Notes: generated by a model not told the origin, from the letters alone. Numbered from the stretch's first letter, positions 16,403-27,078 are shown. The stretch is 64,000 bases of DNA from Christensenella sp. UBA2853 (GCA_002350845.1 DEFL01000072.1:1-64000); one strand, 5' to 3'. Translations and numbers: made by a program.

Positions 16403-17959
16403 ATGAAAAGAGCATTCAACCGTGCCATCGCTATGCTGCTGGTTCTTTTCATCGTGTTCCCCATGCTTCCTGTCTCTGTACTTGCTGAGCAGAGCACCAC
16501 GCTGCAGGGTGTGGGTTCTGTTCATACGGTGACTTTTGAATCGGACCAGCCCGCGTCCTATCTGGTTGCGGACGGAAAGACACTGGAAGCATTCCCTCAG
16601 GCCCCGGAAAAACAAGCAGCTGATTTTATTGGATGGTATGACGGAGAACAGGAGATCTCAGCTCCGTTCCGGCCGGAACAGGATATAACGCTCGTTGCAA
16701 GATATGTGGAGTGGGGTGTTATGACTCTGAGTGCCGCGGTGAACGGAGTCACGATTACTGTGACCGGAAGAATGCCTTCGGGATGCAGTATGAGTGTGAC
16801 GGACCGGAATGAAACATCGGATGCTGCGATTCTGAAGGTCGCTCCGGTGAATTCCTCCCGTTCCGGGGAAGAAACGCTTCTGAATCTTTATGCTTACGAT
16901 ATTTCGATTCTGAAAGACGATGATTCAGCTTATCAGCCTGAAGCGGATTATCCGGTGACAGTAACGGTTACAGGTGAAAAAATATCCGCTGCGCTTGCTG
17001 AAGGACGCGATCTCCGTGCGACACATCCACTGAATGATGGGACAGAAGAAGTGATCACAGATATGGTGATCCAGGGAAATACGGTCAGCTTCAGCATGAA
17101 CCATGTTTCAAATTTTGATCTGGATGCGGTGTGGAATCTCAAAGACACCAGCCAAGAGCCGATGAAAGGCATTACACTGAACGGAAGAATGCCGGTCGGG
17201 GCTGAGGCTGCGGTTTCTGTGTCGGCAATTGAAAATGCCGTCATGGCTGTTGATCTCTCACTGAACTATTACGGCCACAAAGTACAGCCCCTGAACTGGA
17301 ACAGCAGTGTCATGATTACCATGCACGGAGATGCAATTTCCCGGATTCTTGAAGACGGGGGCAGTGTGAGCGTATTCCGTTATACGGATCAGGGAAGCGA
17401 AGAACTGGAAACCACAATACACGAAGATGGCAGTGTGAGTGTAATGACGGACCGGCTGACCGTCCTTGCCGTAGTCAAATCCAATACTTCGAATACACTT
17501 GCAAAATTCTGGACACTCAGGTCAGGTGCGGCGCTTACAGTGTATGACACAGAAGAAGGGACAAACGGAATTCAGACTGCCGCAGAAGATTTCCCTGTCG
17601 TTAAGACAATTCATCAATCATCGGAATGGACAGTCATTGAAACGGACGGAACAACAAAATATGTGAAAACCAAGGAAGCGCTCAGCGTGGGAATACCTTT
17701 CACGGATGAGCATGTCCTGCAGAACCTGCGTAAAGTCCATGTGCTCAGTTTCCGGGAAACGAGCATTGAGGAGGGCGGGATCGTCCTGCTGACAGCTGAC
17801 CTGAGTGATTTCACGGACTGTTCTGAAGTGAGCGTCATCTGGGAGATCAGTACGGATGACGGCTGGATTGAGGCAGGGGCCGGAGAGACTTTCGAATATA
17901 CTGTGACACGAGAAAGTCTGCAATGGATAATTCGGGCAAGGGTTGAGTATACGCCATAA
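16403..17959 (+). CDS. Secreted modular surface-type protein without anchor (518 aa)
   Basis: The protein has a signal peptide (about 1-28, ending SVLAEQ). An InlB-like beta segment follows (about 45-95, with FIGWYDGEQEIS). Then come beta-rich modules carrying the words VTGRMPSGCSMSV and LNGRMPVGAEAAVSV, and a segment reading YDISILKDDDSAYQPEADYP. The same InlB-like start, G-(R/M)-MP word and YDISI...YQP...P segment occur in the 2430-residue protein encoded next, so this gene is a shorter paralogue of its N-terminal modules. It ends WIIRARVEYTP with no sorting signal or membrane helix. It may be a released or pilus-associated accessory protein. Its RBS is AAGGAGATGAG, eight bases or so before the ATG. 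Confidence 0.7.
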   Translation: MKRAFNRAIAMLLVLFIVFPMLPVSVLAEQSTTLQGVGSVHTVTFESDQPASYLVADGKTLEAFPQAPEKQAADFIGWYDGEQEISAPFRPEQDITLVARYVEWGVMTLSAAVNGVTITVTGRMPSGCSMSVTDRNETSDAAILKVAPVNSSRSGEETLLNLYAYDISILKDDDSAYQPEADYPVTVTVTGEKISAALAEGRDLRATHPLNDGTEEVITDMVIQGNTVSFSMNHVSNFDLDAVWNLKDTSQEPMKGITLNGRMPVGAEAAVSVSAIENAVMAVDLSLNYYGHKVQPLNWNSSVMITMHGDAISRILEDGGSVSVFRYTDQGSEELETTIHEDGSVSVMTDRLTVLAVVKSNTSNTLAKFWTLRSGAALTVYDTEEGTNGIQTAAEDFPVVKTIHQSSEWTVIETDGTTKYVKTKEALSVGIPFTDEHVLQNLRKVHVLSFRETSIEEGGIVLLTADLSDFTDCSEVSVIWEISTDDGWIEAGAGETFEYTVTRESLQWIIRARVEYTP

Positions 17960-18034
17960 GAATGCATCCAAAAAAGAAAGCCATCATAGTGATATAAGTG
18001 CAATTTCACAGCAAAAACGGGAGGAGGTGAAGAG

Positions 18035-21000
18035 ATGAAACGTTTTCTGGCATTTGTTATAGCGATGATGATGCTTGTTCAGACGGGAAGCAGCCTTGCA
18101 GAGGCTGTAACCGACGGAACATATGAAGCTGTGTCAGAACCGGTTGGACTGTCGATGTATCACATAGTTACGTTTACGGCAGATGGAGAAGATGTTTCCA
18201 CCATCTTTGTTGTCGACGGTGCAAAGATGGAATCTCTTCCTGAAGCTCCTGTACTTGATGGGAAGGCCTTCCTCGGATGGTACGACCAGAACAGGGCCTT
18301 TACAGTCGATACCATTATTGACCAGGAAAAAGAGATCCAGGCGGTCTACAAAACAATTGACAGCACTCTGGAAGCGAAGAAGGCTGCTGCCGATTTTCAC
18401 TTTATCCAGGCGGGCGACTATGCAACCGTTGAAATCTTCGGTACACACAAGGCAGACCAGGTGCCGTCTGCTGAAAAAAGAGATCAGGTTGGTGGCTTGG
18501 AAAATATTGTGGATGCATGGACTGTTTCCGGTCTTAAGAATGATACGGATCTGACCGTGGAAGCGGTTGTGACCGCACTGCCTGAGGATGGTGTGCTCTC
18601 TGCCTATAGCGTGGAAAACGATGCGGTCTTTCAGCTTGCTGCAACGGATCTTTCCATCGGCGATATCGTGACCTTCGACCTGTCCATGAAAGGTGCCGAC
18701 GGGATTGCTTTCGTGATCGAAGACACATCGGAAGAGAATGTCGAGGTGGAAGGTACACTCTATGCGAATGACACCCTCTATCTGTCCGGTAAAGTACCGT
18801 GCAACGGTGTGATTGATGTGCAGCCCGTCACAGTAACGATCGATGGAGAAGAAGTGCTCGCTGCCTATGATATCAGGATTTATGCCAGCGAAAAACAGCG
18901 TGCTAAAGGAAAGACCTGGCAGCCTTCCGATCAGAAGGTCACGGTGCACTTTTTTGACGAAGCATTTACAGGTACATTAAATATTTATCATGTTGAAAAT
19001 GAAACCTCTGAATATGTGACAACCGTCGAAGCGCAGGACGGCTGGGTGGCATTCGAAGCGGATCATTTTTCCACCTATGCTGTGACACGCACCCTTGAGA
19101 AGACGATGACAATCGGCGGGAATACATATCATATTACCGTCGCATATGATCAGAACGCAGGCATTCCGAAAGGTGCGGAGCTGGCTGTTGAGGAAGTCAG
19201 CACAGAGGAATACCTAGCTGAAACAGCCACAGTTCTTGAATGCGGTGCAGAGGACGAAATCTTTTATACCAAGTTCCTGGACATTTCCATTATGTACCAG
19301 GGCGAGATCATTGAACCGAAGACCTCAGTCAAAGTGACGGTGGAACTACTGGATGTAGAGGATGGCGCACAGGCTCTTGAAGTGGTTCACTTCTCAGACA
19401 TCGGCGCACAGAAGGTTGACAGCCAGGTCGATGAGGGCGGAGTTGTCACTTTTGCCACAGACTCTTTTTCCATCTTTGGCTTCACTTCTGTTCTGCGTGC
19501 ACTCCTGTCTTGGACAAGTGACAACTCCAGCTATACACTCCAAAGTTTTCCGGATCTGCGGACTGCTGCCCCTCAGACTTTTGCTGCCCCACAGCGTGCT
19601 TCTCTGCGCAGCAGATCCGGCTGCGCGGAACTGGATGTTGCAGTGGAAGAGGGAATCGAAGTCCTGAATGCCTACCAGGTCCCATCTACGCTGGGAGACC
19701 TGCAGAATCCGCTTTATGTGAAGGTGCAGACCGTTGTTGATCTTGCCGAACGGGAAAGTGTTGCTGTCTACAGCGTAAAAGATGGAGAAGTCGTGGATTT
19801 CCTGGCTGAAGGCGAAGATGTAAGTGTCTGTCTGGGAAACAATGACAGTTTTGCTGTCGTGAAGGACAGTGGATACAGGCAAAAGACCTTCGAACTCGGA
19901 GATGTTGAACTCAATGGCATGATGCCCAAAGCGGCTGAAGCGAGTGCGGAGAACGTGACCGGGCAGTATGAAGCATTCGATATCACTCACTCAGAAGGTG
20001 GGCCCGAAGAAAGCGGCGATGAGGAGCTGCCCTATCGCATCGTGGCAGCCTATGATATTTCCATCATGGATGGCAATAACGAATATCAGCCGGATGAGGA
20101 ACACCCGGTTGAAGTGGGAATCACATGTGATGATCTGTCGGATCATGGACTGCTTGCATTGTGGCACATCCGAGATGACGGAAGCATGGAGCCGGTAACA
20201 GCGTTCACCGTGGAAGAGTCCACCATCCGCTTCACGGCGGCAGGGTTCAGCGTCTATGTTGTTGTTGAGATGCCGGAACCGGTTGTGTATGGTGACACAC
20301 CGGAAATCATCGCGGACCTGACGAGCAGCCGCGGTGTCGAAGGGTTCTATCTGTCTTTATACCGCCCCATAGGAAATAATAGTCCCATTTATAATACCTT
20401 CTTTGTTACGTCCACACTCGGAAATAACGTTCTGGTGGAAGACACGGACCAATCCGTGGCGGCCGTATGGTATTTTGAACCAGTCGAGGGAACGACCAAT
20501 CAGTTTACCATCTGCACAAAAATTGGGGACGAAAAGAAGTACATACGGCAGGTCAGCGCAAATAACAACAATATTACTCTGTCAGACAACGGAACCATCT
20601 TCGTAGTCTCAATAGCCAGCAACGGATTGTTTGAAATCAAACATGCGTCTGAGGAACGCTACCTGCAGCATTCGGGAAGCGGTGGAGGAATTCGTTTCTA
20701 TACTGATAATAAAAATAAGCCAAATAGTCAGTTTACACTGACGTATGCTTCTGAAGCCAGTGCGGAGAAAGATCCTTATGGCCTGGATGGCAAGACCTAT
20801 GGCATCATGAACAGGAAAAATGAGATCAGCGCTTATGGCATGATGTCAGATGTAGTCAATTCAGGCAAACTGGCTGCAAAGGAAATGCTGATCCGCACAG
20901 ACCCCATGAATCAGAGCAACACACTCTATGTGGCCAAAAACAGTGACCTCGCCATGTGGACGTTCCACGCAATTGAAAATGATCTGTATTATCTGACGGT

Positions 21001-24000
21001 TAACGGACAGTATCTGCGGATTGACGCAAACGGGTCGCTGACACTGGCAGATGAGCCGGATGAAAAGTGCCAGATCCGTGTCATTCCAGGTACCGGAAGC
21101 AATGCTGGGAAAGTCTGTCTACTTGGCAAAACGACCCACAGTTCGATCTCTCTTGCGGATAATAATACTTCCTTCTCTACGAATGCAAATACTACAAGCA
21201 GCAATGCCTGGCAGAACCTGGTTGAATATTCAGTTTACTCGGAAGATGATTTTGTTCAGTATTCCGCCCACAAAGTCAGTGTATCGGACAGTGTTAATGT
21301 TGCGAACGGCAAGCAGGTGATCATTTATACCCGCGTTTGGAACGAGACCGAAAAGAAGTATGAATTTTTTGCGATAGACCATAACGGTGATGTGCTGCCC
21401 TGCTATGAATCCGGCGATTCCCTCTTGTGGATCGGTACACAAATCAACACACTGCTCTGGAATTTCACTGAATACTACAGACCGGGTACCACCGTGCCAA
21501 ATGGATATTATGAGCTACAGAATGCATATTCCGGGAATTATATTGCACCACAGATCAACAATGGACAGATATTCAAAGATGGGACCATCGGAATCAATCT
21601 GAATGGCCGACTGTACGGAGACTATTTTACTTCGATCCTGTCCTGGGATGATTCCCACTATGACTATGCCGGATATAAGGTCGAGAATGGCAAAATCGTA
21701 TCCTGTCCGATGGCACAGGCCGATACGTTCTATTTCGCTGTGATGGATCTGACCGAGCATACCCTGACGCCTGTTGACACGGTGGATCACAATGCGCTGG
21801 GCCTGACCATGAAAATGATTGACTGCCCTACGCGTGAGTACATGAGTGGAATTCTTGGGAACAATGATGGCGGTATGGGTACTACGTTGCACCAAGGGCT
21901 TCTTTCAACAGAAATCCCGGGTGATGGAGCTGGCTATCCGACAACTTCTGTCAACCGTTCGCTGTCTGAGATATACAGCAATGCTGTACCGGTCAACCAT
22001 CTCTTCATCAGGAGTATCTATGAAGGCAGCGGATATTTTCAGTTTGACAGTTCAGAGAACTTTGCTGAGCTCAATGGATCCAACTTTACCGTCTATCGGG
22101 AACTGGGTGCCATGAATGGCAATGGACCCACGCGTACTCATGGTCAGTTCATGCCCTTTAATACGCTGACGGGCAATGTCAACCAGAGAAACCCATACAA
22201 TCTGACGGATATTTACGGAAACTCCCTTTCCGACAACAACCCGCGGAAATACGAACCGCTCTTTGACTTGGGCGAGGCGGAAGACTACCACTTCGCCATG
22301 GAAATTACAGGCCGCTTCATGCAGCCTCCGAACGGTCATGACGCCTGGGGCCATGATATTATCTTTGAGTTTGTGGGAGACGATGATTTCTGGCTGTATG
22401 TTGACGGAGAACTGGTGATTGACCTGGGCGGTATCCATAGTGCCGTACCCGGTTCTGTCAACTATTCAACAGGCGATGTCTATGTGAACGGAACGCATAC
22501 GACCCTGAAGGATCTGTTCTACAATAATTACAAAAATCGCGGACATTCGGCTGCAGAAGCCAGGGAATATGTCGACGGTATCTTCCAGGAGAAGACCGTC
22601 AACGGCAAAACCTGTTATGTTTTCAAGGATTACTCCGCTCATACGGTCCGTATCTTTTATATGGAACGCGGCGGCGGTGCTTCCAACCTGCGCATGCGGT
22701 TTAATCTTGCGACTGTTACACCCGGTCAGGTTCTTCTGACGAAAGAAATCGCCGGTACGGTCAAACAAGACTTTGCCAGCGTCCGATTCCCGTTCCAGAT
22801 CTACTATAAGACGGAAGGCAGCGAAACGTATGAGCTTCTGAGGCAGGAAGTGACATCAGGCATAGACGCACAGTGGAGAGCTGTGTATTATAACACCTCA
22901 ACCAAGGTGGATTTCGAAGACTCCGTCACGATCAATGGCGTGACATATGACAATGTCTTCTATCTCAAGCCGGGGCAGACAGCTGCCATCAAATTCCCGG
23001 AACATACCATTTCTTATTACGTGAAGGAATGCGGCGTAGATTCGTCCATTTACGATCATGTGTATATTAATGATGTGGAAACCGAAGGGGAAACCCCGAG
23101 TGGCGCAACGGTGACGAAGATCTTTGAATCCAGTCCGGCAGCACCCGAGGAAAGAGCGCGAATCGCATTCAGCAATCATGTCGATCCATCGCAGCTGAGA
23201 ACCCTGACGATTACCAAGCGGCTGTTTGACGCTTCAGGAACAGAAATCACGTCGGAGCAGGATGACACCGGATTCACTGTTCGTCTCCGTCTTGGCGAGG
23301 AACTGGCATACTACAATCATGGCGAGTATTATGTCAAGGATGCCAGCGGAAACTATTGTCGTTTCAATCCGGACATGCAGGAATTTGAATCGATCGGTGT
23401 CCATGACTTTGACAGCCTGACCGACGAGCAGCTGCTCCAAGTCACATTCAGGACGTCTCCCAGCGGCGCCGCATCCAAACTTCCGGCCGGGCACAGCATT
23501 GAAGTCCGGGGGCTGATGGTCGGAACAAGATTCCAGGTGGACGAGGAGGACTATGATCTTCCGATTGGATATGGAAAGAGGGTATGGACGGAAGGCGATA
23601 CAACCTATAACGGGTATAAACGAATCGAAGGGTCCTACCTTGTTGACGAGGGTGATACCCAGAATTCGGGTACAATCCGTGACAACAGCAACCCCAAGAT
23701 TGAAGTACACAACCAGCGAGGCTGGGGAATCAGGGCAGACAAGGTATGGTCTGATGCGGATTTCATGCTTTCACATGACGACATCTATTTTGCGGTTTAT
23801 GTGAACGATCAGCTTCTGGAAGGTTCTGTCCACAGAATCGACGCTTATAACTACACGACGTATTTCTTCCCAGTACTTGAGAGCGGCGCAAGCTTTTCCG
23901 ATTATAAGGTTTATGAGGTGAGACTCACAGATCCTGTGACCGCGGCAGATGGCACCATTTCATACAGTGAGATACAAAAGGTCGAAACCAGCGACACCAT

Positions 24001-25327
24001 CACAATCAATGGTGTAAGGACGGACGGGACCCCCGAGACAGGACTGAGCTATGCACCGTCCTATGCGCAGGGCAGCGAGACGGATCTGCCGGGAGAAAAT
24101 GGCGCCATACGCACCGATACGGTTACCAATATGCGGATCGGCGGCCTAAGGATCATCAAAACGGATGATCAGAACGAAGCCCTTCCCGGTGCAGTATTTA
24201 TCCTGAAGCAGAACGAAAGCTCCCTGGGAACCTTCACCTCAGCGGCTGACGGACTGGTGACAACGGTTTATCTCCAGGACGGTGTGTATACGCTGGAAGA
24301 AATCAAAACACCGAAAGGCTATGCTGCAATCAATGATTCCTTCCAGATCACCGTCAGCAACGGAACTTTCGCTGTCCGTGCAGACAAGTCGGAAGGATTT
24401 GAATACAACAGCAGCAGCCAGACGCTGTCCATCCGAAATGTTCCTTATACACTGACGGCCATGAAGATCGATACGGCTGATCATTCCCCGCTGGAGAATG
24501 CGCACTTTGCACTATACAGGCAGGTGATGGGTTCTGATGGGCGGATGAGAAAGGATTATTATCCCATAGAGGGATACGAAGATCTGGTTTCTGATGAAAA
24601 TGGCGTGATCCCTGGAATTAATCAGTCGCTTGCAGCAGGCAGTTATTATCTGACAGAAACGCAGGCCCCGGATGAATACGAGCTTCCGACTCCAGTAAAT
24701 GAAGTCCTGTTCAACATAGGAGAAACAGGAAAAATCACCGTGGAAAATGGAACCGGATACATGGGGTGGGTTGAAAAACTGCAGAATGAATGCATCATCA
24801 TGGTCCCGAATGGAAAATTACCGAATGCAAATCTGACGATCGAGAAAATTGTCGGTGGGGATTTTGGGGACAAGACACAGCAGTTTACATTTACACTGGT
24901 TTCTGTGGACGATGAAGAACCTAGAGCAGAATACGAATGGACCAAAATGGCTGCAGATCAGACAAAGACCTACGGAACGATCAGTTCGGGAGAAACCTTC
25001 ACGCTGGCTCACGACGAATCCATAGTAATCACATTGCCCAAGAACAAAAATGTTCAACTTTGTGAGGAAAACCAATACTATAAAGCAACCTGGAAGAAGG
25101 ATAATGATCTCATCGAATCGTCATCATCATCCGGTAATTCGACGATGACCATTTCCTTGAATACAGATACAACAATCACAGTTGAGAACATCCTGAATCC
25201 AGCGGCACCAACGGATTATAGAACCAACATGGTTCCCTATCTGATGATGCTTCTTGCCGGAAGTTTCCTGCTCTTTATCGGAAGGAAGCGATCCGCAGGA
25301 AAAGGAGGTGGTTCATTTGATGATTAG
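18035..25327 (+). CDS. Giant pilus-tip/adhesin protein with fibro-slime and SpaA/CnaB domains (2430 aa)
   Basis: A predicted cell-surface adhesin or pilus tip. In order it has a signal peptide (1-23), an InlB-like repeat (about 45-110, FLGWYDQNRAF) and several beta modules shared with the previous protein. Next come a region with beta-trefoil-like repeats (about 765-1050), and a fibro-slime/PA14-like domain (about 1350-1560, with GHDIIFEFVGDDDFWLYVDG). Two SpaA/CnaB-type domains follow (about 2037-2120 and 2145-2240), each with the IKTDD/MKIDTAD lysine strand and a late L-EEIKTP/LTETQAP glutamate strand. The end is APTDYRTNMVPYLMMLLAG, a hydrophobic helix and RKR. This matches the layout of the pilin's end (SPTG...), so PT-D or PT-G is probably the sortase tag. 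The RBS is GGAGGAGG. Confidence 0.8.
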   Translation: MKRFLAFVIAMMMLVQTGSSLAEAVTDGTYEAVSEPVGLSMYHIVTFTADGEDVSTIFVVDGAKMESLPEAPVLDGKAFLGWYDQNRAFTVDTIIDQEKEIQAVYKTIDSTLEAKKAAADFHFIQAGDYATVEIFGTHKADQVPSAEKRDQVGGLENIVDAWTVSGLKNDTDLTVEAVVTALPEDGVLSAYSVENDAVFQLAATDLSIGDIVTFDLSMKGADGIAFVIEDTSEENVEVEGTLYANDTLYLSGKVPCNGVIDVQPVTVTIDGEEVLAAYDIRIYASEKQRAKGKTWQPSDQKVTVHFFDEAFTGTLNIYHVENETSEYVTTVEAQDGWVAFEADHFSTYAVTRTLEKTMTIGGNTYHITVAYDQNAGIPKGAELAVEEVSTEEYLAETATVLECGAEDEIFYTKFLDISIMYQGEIIEPKTSVKVTVELLDVEDGAQALEVVHFSDIGAQKVDSQVDEGGVVTFATDSFSIFGFTSVLRALLSWTSDNSSYTLQSFPDLRTAAPQTFAAPQRASLRSRSGCAELDVAVEEGIEVLNAYQVPSTLGDLQNPLYVKVQTVVDLAERESVAVYSVKDGEVVDFLAEGEDVSVCLGNNDSFAVVKDSGYRQKTFELGDVELNGMMPKAAEASAENVTGQYEAFDITHSEGGPEESGDEELPYRIVAAYDISIMDGNNEYQPDEEHPVEVGITCDDLSDHGLLALWHIRDDGSMEPVTAFTVEESTIRFTAAGFSVYVVVEMPEPVVYGDTPEIIADLTSSRGVEGFYLSLYRPIGNNSPIYNTFFVTSTLGNNVLVEDTDQSVAAVWYFEPVEGTTNQFTICTKIGDEKKYIRQVSANNNNITLSDNGTIFVVSIASNGLFEIKHASEERYLQHSGSGGGIRFYTDNKNKPNSQFTLTYASEASAEKDPYGLDGKTYGIMNRKNEISAYGMMSDVVNSGKLAAKEMLIRTDPMNQSNTLYVAKNSDLAMWTFHAIENDLYYLTVNGQYLRIDANGSLTLADEPDEKCQIRVIPGTGSNAGKVCLLGKTTHSSISLADNNTSFSTNANTTSSNAWQNLVEYSVYSEDDFVQYSAHKVSVSDSVNVANGKQVIIYTRVWNETEKKYEFFAIDHNGDVLPCYESGDSLLWIGTQINTLLWNFTEYYRPGTTVPNGYYELQNAYSGNYIAPQINNGQIFKDGTIGINLNGRLYGDYFTSILSWDDSHYDYAGYKVENGKIVSCPMAQADTFYFAVMDLTEHTLTPVDTVDHNALGLTMKMIDCPTREYMSGILGNNDGGMGTTLHQGLLSTEIPGDGAGYPTTSVNRSLSEIYSNAVPVNHLFIRSIYEGSGYFQFDSSENFAELNGSNFTVYRELGAMNGNGPTRTHGQFMPFNTLTGNVNQRNPYNLTDIYGNSLSDNNPRKYEPLFDLGEAEDYHFAMEITGRFMQPPNGHDAWGHDIIFEFVGDDDFWLYVDGELVIDLGGIHSAVPGSVNYSTGDVYVNGTHTTLKDLFYNNYKNRGHSAAEAREYVDGIFQEKTVNGKTCYVFKDYSAHTVRIFYMERGGGASNLRMRFNLATVTPGQVLLTKEIAGTVKQDFASVRFPFQIYYKTEGSETYELLRQEVTSGIDAQWRAVYYNTSTKVDFEDSVTINGVTYDNVFYLKPGQTAAIKFPEHTISYYVKECGVDSSIYDHVYINDVETEGETPSGATVTKIFESSPAAPEERARIAFSNHVDPSQLRTLTITKRLFDASGTEITSEQDDTGFTVRLRLGEELAYYNHGEYYVKDASGNYCRFNPDMQEFESIGVHDFDSLTDEQLLQVTFRTSPSGAASKLPAGHSIEVRGLMVGTRFQVDEEDYDLPIGYGKRVWTEGDTTYNGYKRIEGSYLVDEGDTQNSGTIRDNSNPKIEVHNQRGWGIRADKVWSDADFMLSHDDIYFAVYVNDQLLEGSVHRIDAYNYTTYFFPVLESGASFSDYKVYEVRLTDPVTAADGTISYSEIQKVETSDTITINGVRTDGTPETGLSYAPSYAQGSETDLPGENGAIRTDTVTNMRIGGLRIIKTDDQNEALPGAVFILKQNESSLGTFTSAADGLVTTVYLQDGVYTLEEIKTPKGYAAINDSFQITVSNGTFAVRADKSEGFEYNSSSQTLSIRNVPYTLTAMKIDTADHSPLENAHFALYRQVMGSDGRMRKDYYPIEGYEDLVSDENGVIPGINQSLAAGSYYLTETQAPDEYELPTPVNEVLFNIGETGKITVENGTGYMGWVEKLQNECIIMVPNGKLPNANLTIEKIVGGDFGDKTQQFTFTLVSVDDEEPRAEYEWTKMAADQTKTYGTISSGETFTLAHDESIVITLPKNKNVQLCEENQYYKATWKKDNDLIESSSSSGNSTMTISLNTDTTITVENILNPAAPTDYRTNMVPYLMMLLAGSFLLFIGRKRSAGKGGGSFDD

Positions 25328-25617
25328 ATTCAGGGCTCGGGGAAAGCCTAGAGCCAGAGGTGAACCAGCCTATATTCAGTGGGTCTTTGGTGAAGGAGCT
25401 GCAGGAGAAACAAGAGCAGGTTTTGCGGTGCCTGACCCGATACTTATGCAAGGGAGGATGATGATTCATCTTCTGGAATAAGCTTTGAGACGCTTCCAAA
25501 GCATTGATTGGCATAAGGATCATTGTGTCAGTGGGATCGATGCAGAAAAAAGCTGGAAGAGCCAGCTTCACACAAAGTGAAAAAATGTCTGACGAGGACA
25601 GAAAGAAGGAAAAAGCA
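25328..25617. other. Intergenic stretch before the major pilin gene
   Basis: About 290 bases without a supported gene. It holds several weak hairpins, for example GCTTT/AAAGC near 25485 and GCTGG/CCAGC near 25550, but no strong T-run terminator. I see no confident promoter. The gap could allow the pilin to be expressed differently from the adhesin. Confidence 0.4.
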
Positions 25618-27054
25618 ATGATGAAGAAAATCTGGGCGGCTGTACTTACGCTGTTGATTCTCGCAATGAGTGTATCTGCTTTTGCGTCTGATACTACTAC
25701 AGATACTACTACAGATACTACATTGGAGGCGAACGGAGAACAGGGTGCATTTTCAGCAGCAGACACTCCTGAAGTTCAAGACAAGGTGCTGGTTCTTGAA
25801 AAAGAACTGAAAGTGTATAACCTGGATGAATCTAAAGTGAATGCGCCAACAATCACATATAAATATACAATTGCTCCAGGTTCTGCTGGCAAGACAGTCA
25901 CTGATAATTCTGACAAACATGCAGCAAATCCACCCCAATCTGTCACAGCTCCAACTAAAGCGGGCATTATCAATGAAACCAGCACTATTGCGGTGAATGG
26001 AACAAATACTACTGGAACGGTATCTTTTTCTGCGGAAACAGATGAACTGGATGCAGGGACAGACGGTGTTAAAAATGTAAAGCCCATTTCCATTGATTTC
26101 TCAAAGGTTGTCTTTACTGGTGCTGGTATTTACCGTTATACAATCACAGAATCCTTGGCGGAAGGTTTTGAGTATGACAATACGGGTGTAACCGAGACCA
26201 AGATTTCTGGTTCCGAAACTCCTGGTTCTCATGTACGCTATGTTGACGTGTATGTAAAGCCTACGGATAGAAAGAATGGTGAGACTCCTGTATTTCAAAA
26301 CGGACTTACTGCAGATGAATGGGATATTTATGGCTTTACCTGCTTCTATAATGATAAAGATATCACGGATTCAGATAAAACTAAAAAGGCAGTAAAGACC
26401 ACTGGCTTTGTGGACGGCACAACAAATGGTTCCACAAAAGTTCTTGCTGACCAGTACTACACCTACAACCTGACGATCAGCAAGACGGTTGAAGGGGATA
26501 ATTTTGCTAAGCTTAATCATCAGTTCCCCTTTACAGTCATTTTTACCAATGGGGATGTAAAGAAGGATATTCAGCTGAAGACAAAAACAAATGGGACTGT
26601 GACAGATTTTACGCATGAGGTCGGTGAACCGACATGGAGTGGTGTTGCAACTCTCCTAAGCGGCGGAAGCATCAAGTACATCGGTATCCCCATGGGCACA
26701 GATGTTGAAGTCTATGAAACCAATGATGTGGCTGGTACAACCTATCAAGTTACAACAACCAGAACGAACGCTACAACCGAAACTGCAACGGATGCTATGG
26801 TTATCGCAACTGCTAACACGCCCACCTCAGACCCTCAGGCAACAAATAAACCGGACTATCAGTCCACCAAGTCCATCATTGAAACCACCAAGAATGAAGA
26901 TGACGATAAAGTTCATACAATCGCCATCACCAACACTCTGGTCACCATTTCTCCGACCGGTGTTGTGCTCCGTATTGCACCGTACATCATGATTCTGGCC
27001 GCAGGCATCATCCTGCTTCTTGTCAGCCGCCGCAGAAAGGCTGTTCAGGACTGA
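25618..27054 (+). CDS. Major pilin, Spy0128-like isopeptide pilin
   Basis: The 478-residue backbone pilin candidate has a signal peptide (about 1-24, ending SAFAS). A Thr/Asp repeat (TTTDTTTDTT) follows. Then come an isopeptide pilin domain (about 50-240, with GAGIYRYTITESLAEGFEYD and VRYVDVYVKP) and a second beta domain (about 280-420, starting YTYNLTISKTVEGD). The C-terminal sorting signal is SPTG, a hydrophobic helix (APYIMILAAGIILLLV) and SRRRK. The E in TITE and Lys on the first strands fit intramolecular Lys-Asn crosslinks. I start at ATG 25618 because the signal peptide begins there with AAGAAGGA upstream; longer in-frame starts lack a signal. The gene is notably AT-rich compared with the sortase gene downstream. 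Confidence 0.85.
   Translation: MMKKIWAAVLTLLILAMSVSAFASDTTTDTTTDTTLEANGEQGAFSAADTPEVQDKVLVLEKELKVYNLDESKVNAPTITYKYTIAPGSAGKTVTDNSDKHAANPPQSVTAPTKAGIINETSTIAVNGTNTTGTVSFSAETDELDAGTDGVKNVKPISIDFSKVVFTGAGIYRYTITESLAEGFEYDNTGVTETKISGSETPGSHVRYVDVYVKPTDRKNGETPVFQNGLTADEWDIYGFTCFYNDKDITDSDKTKKAVKTTGFVDGTTNGSTKVLADQYYTYNLTISKTVEGDNFAKLNHQFPFTVIFTNGDVKKDIQLKTKTNGTVTDFTHEVGEPTWSGVATLLSGGSIKYIGIPMGTDVEVYETNDVAGTTYQVTTTRTNATTETATDAMVIATANTPTSDPQATNKPDYQSTKSIIETTKNEDDDKVHTIAITNTLVTISPTGVVLRIAPYIMILAAGIILLLVSRRRKAVQD
25690..25722 (+). repeat. 12-bp tandem repeat in the pilin gene
   Basis: The unit GATACTACTACA is present nearly three times in a row and encodes the Thr-Thr-Thr-Asp repeat right after the signal peptide. 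Copy number changes would keep the frame. Confidence 0.7.
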
Positions 27055-27078
27055 AACGTGAATCAATAAAATGCACAT

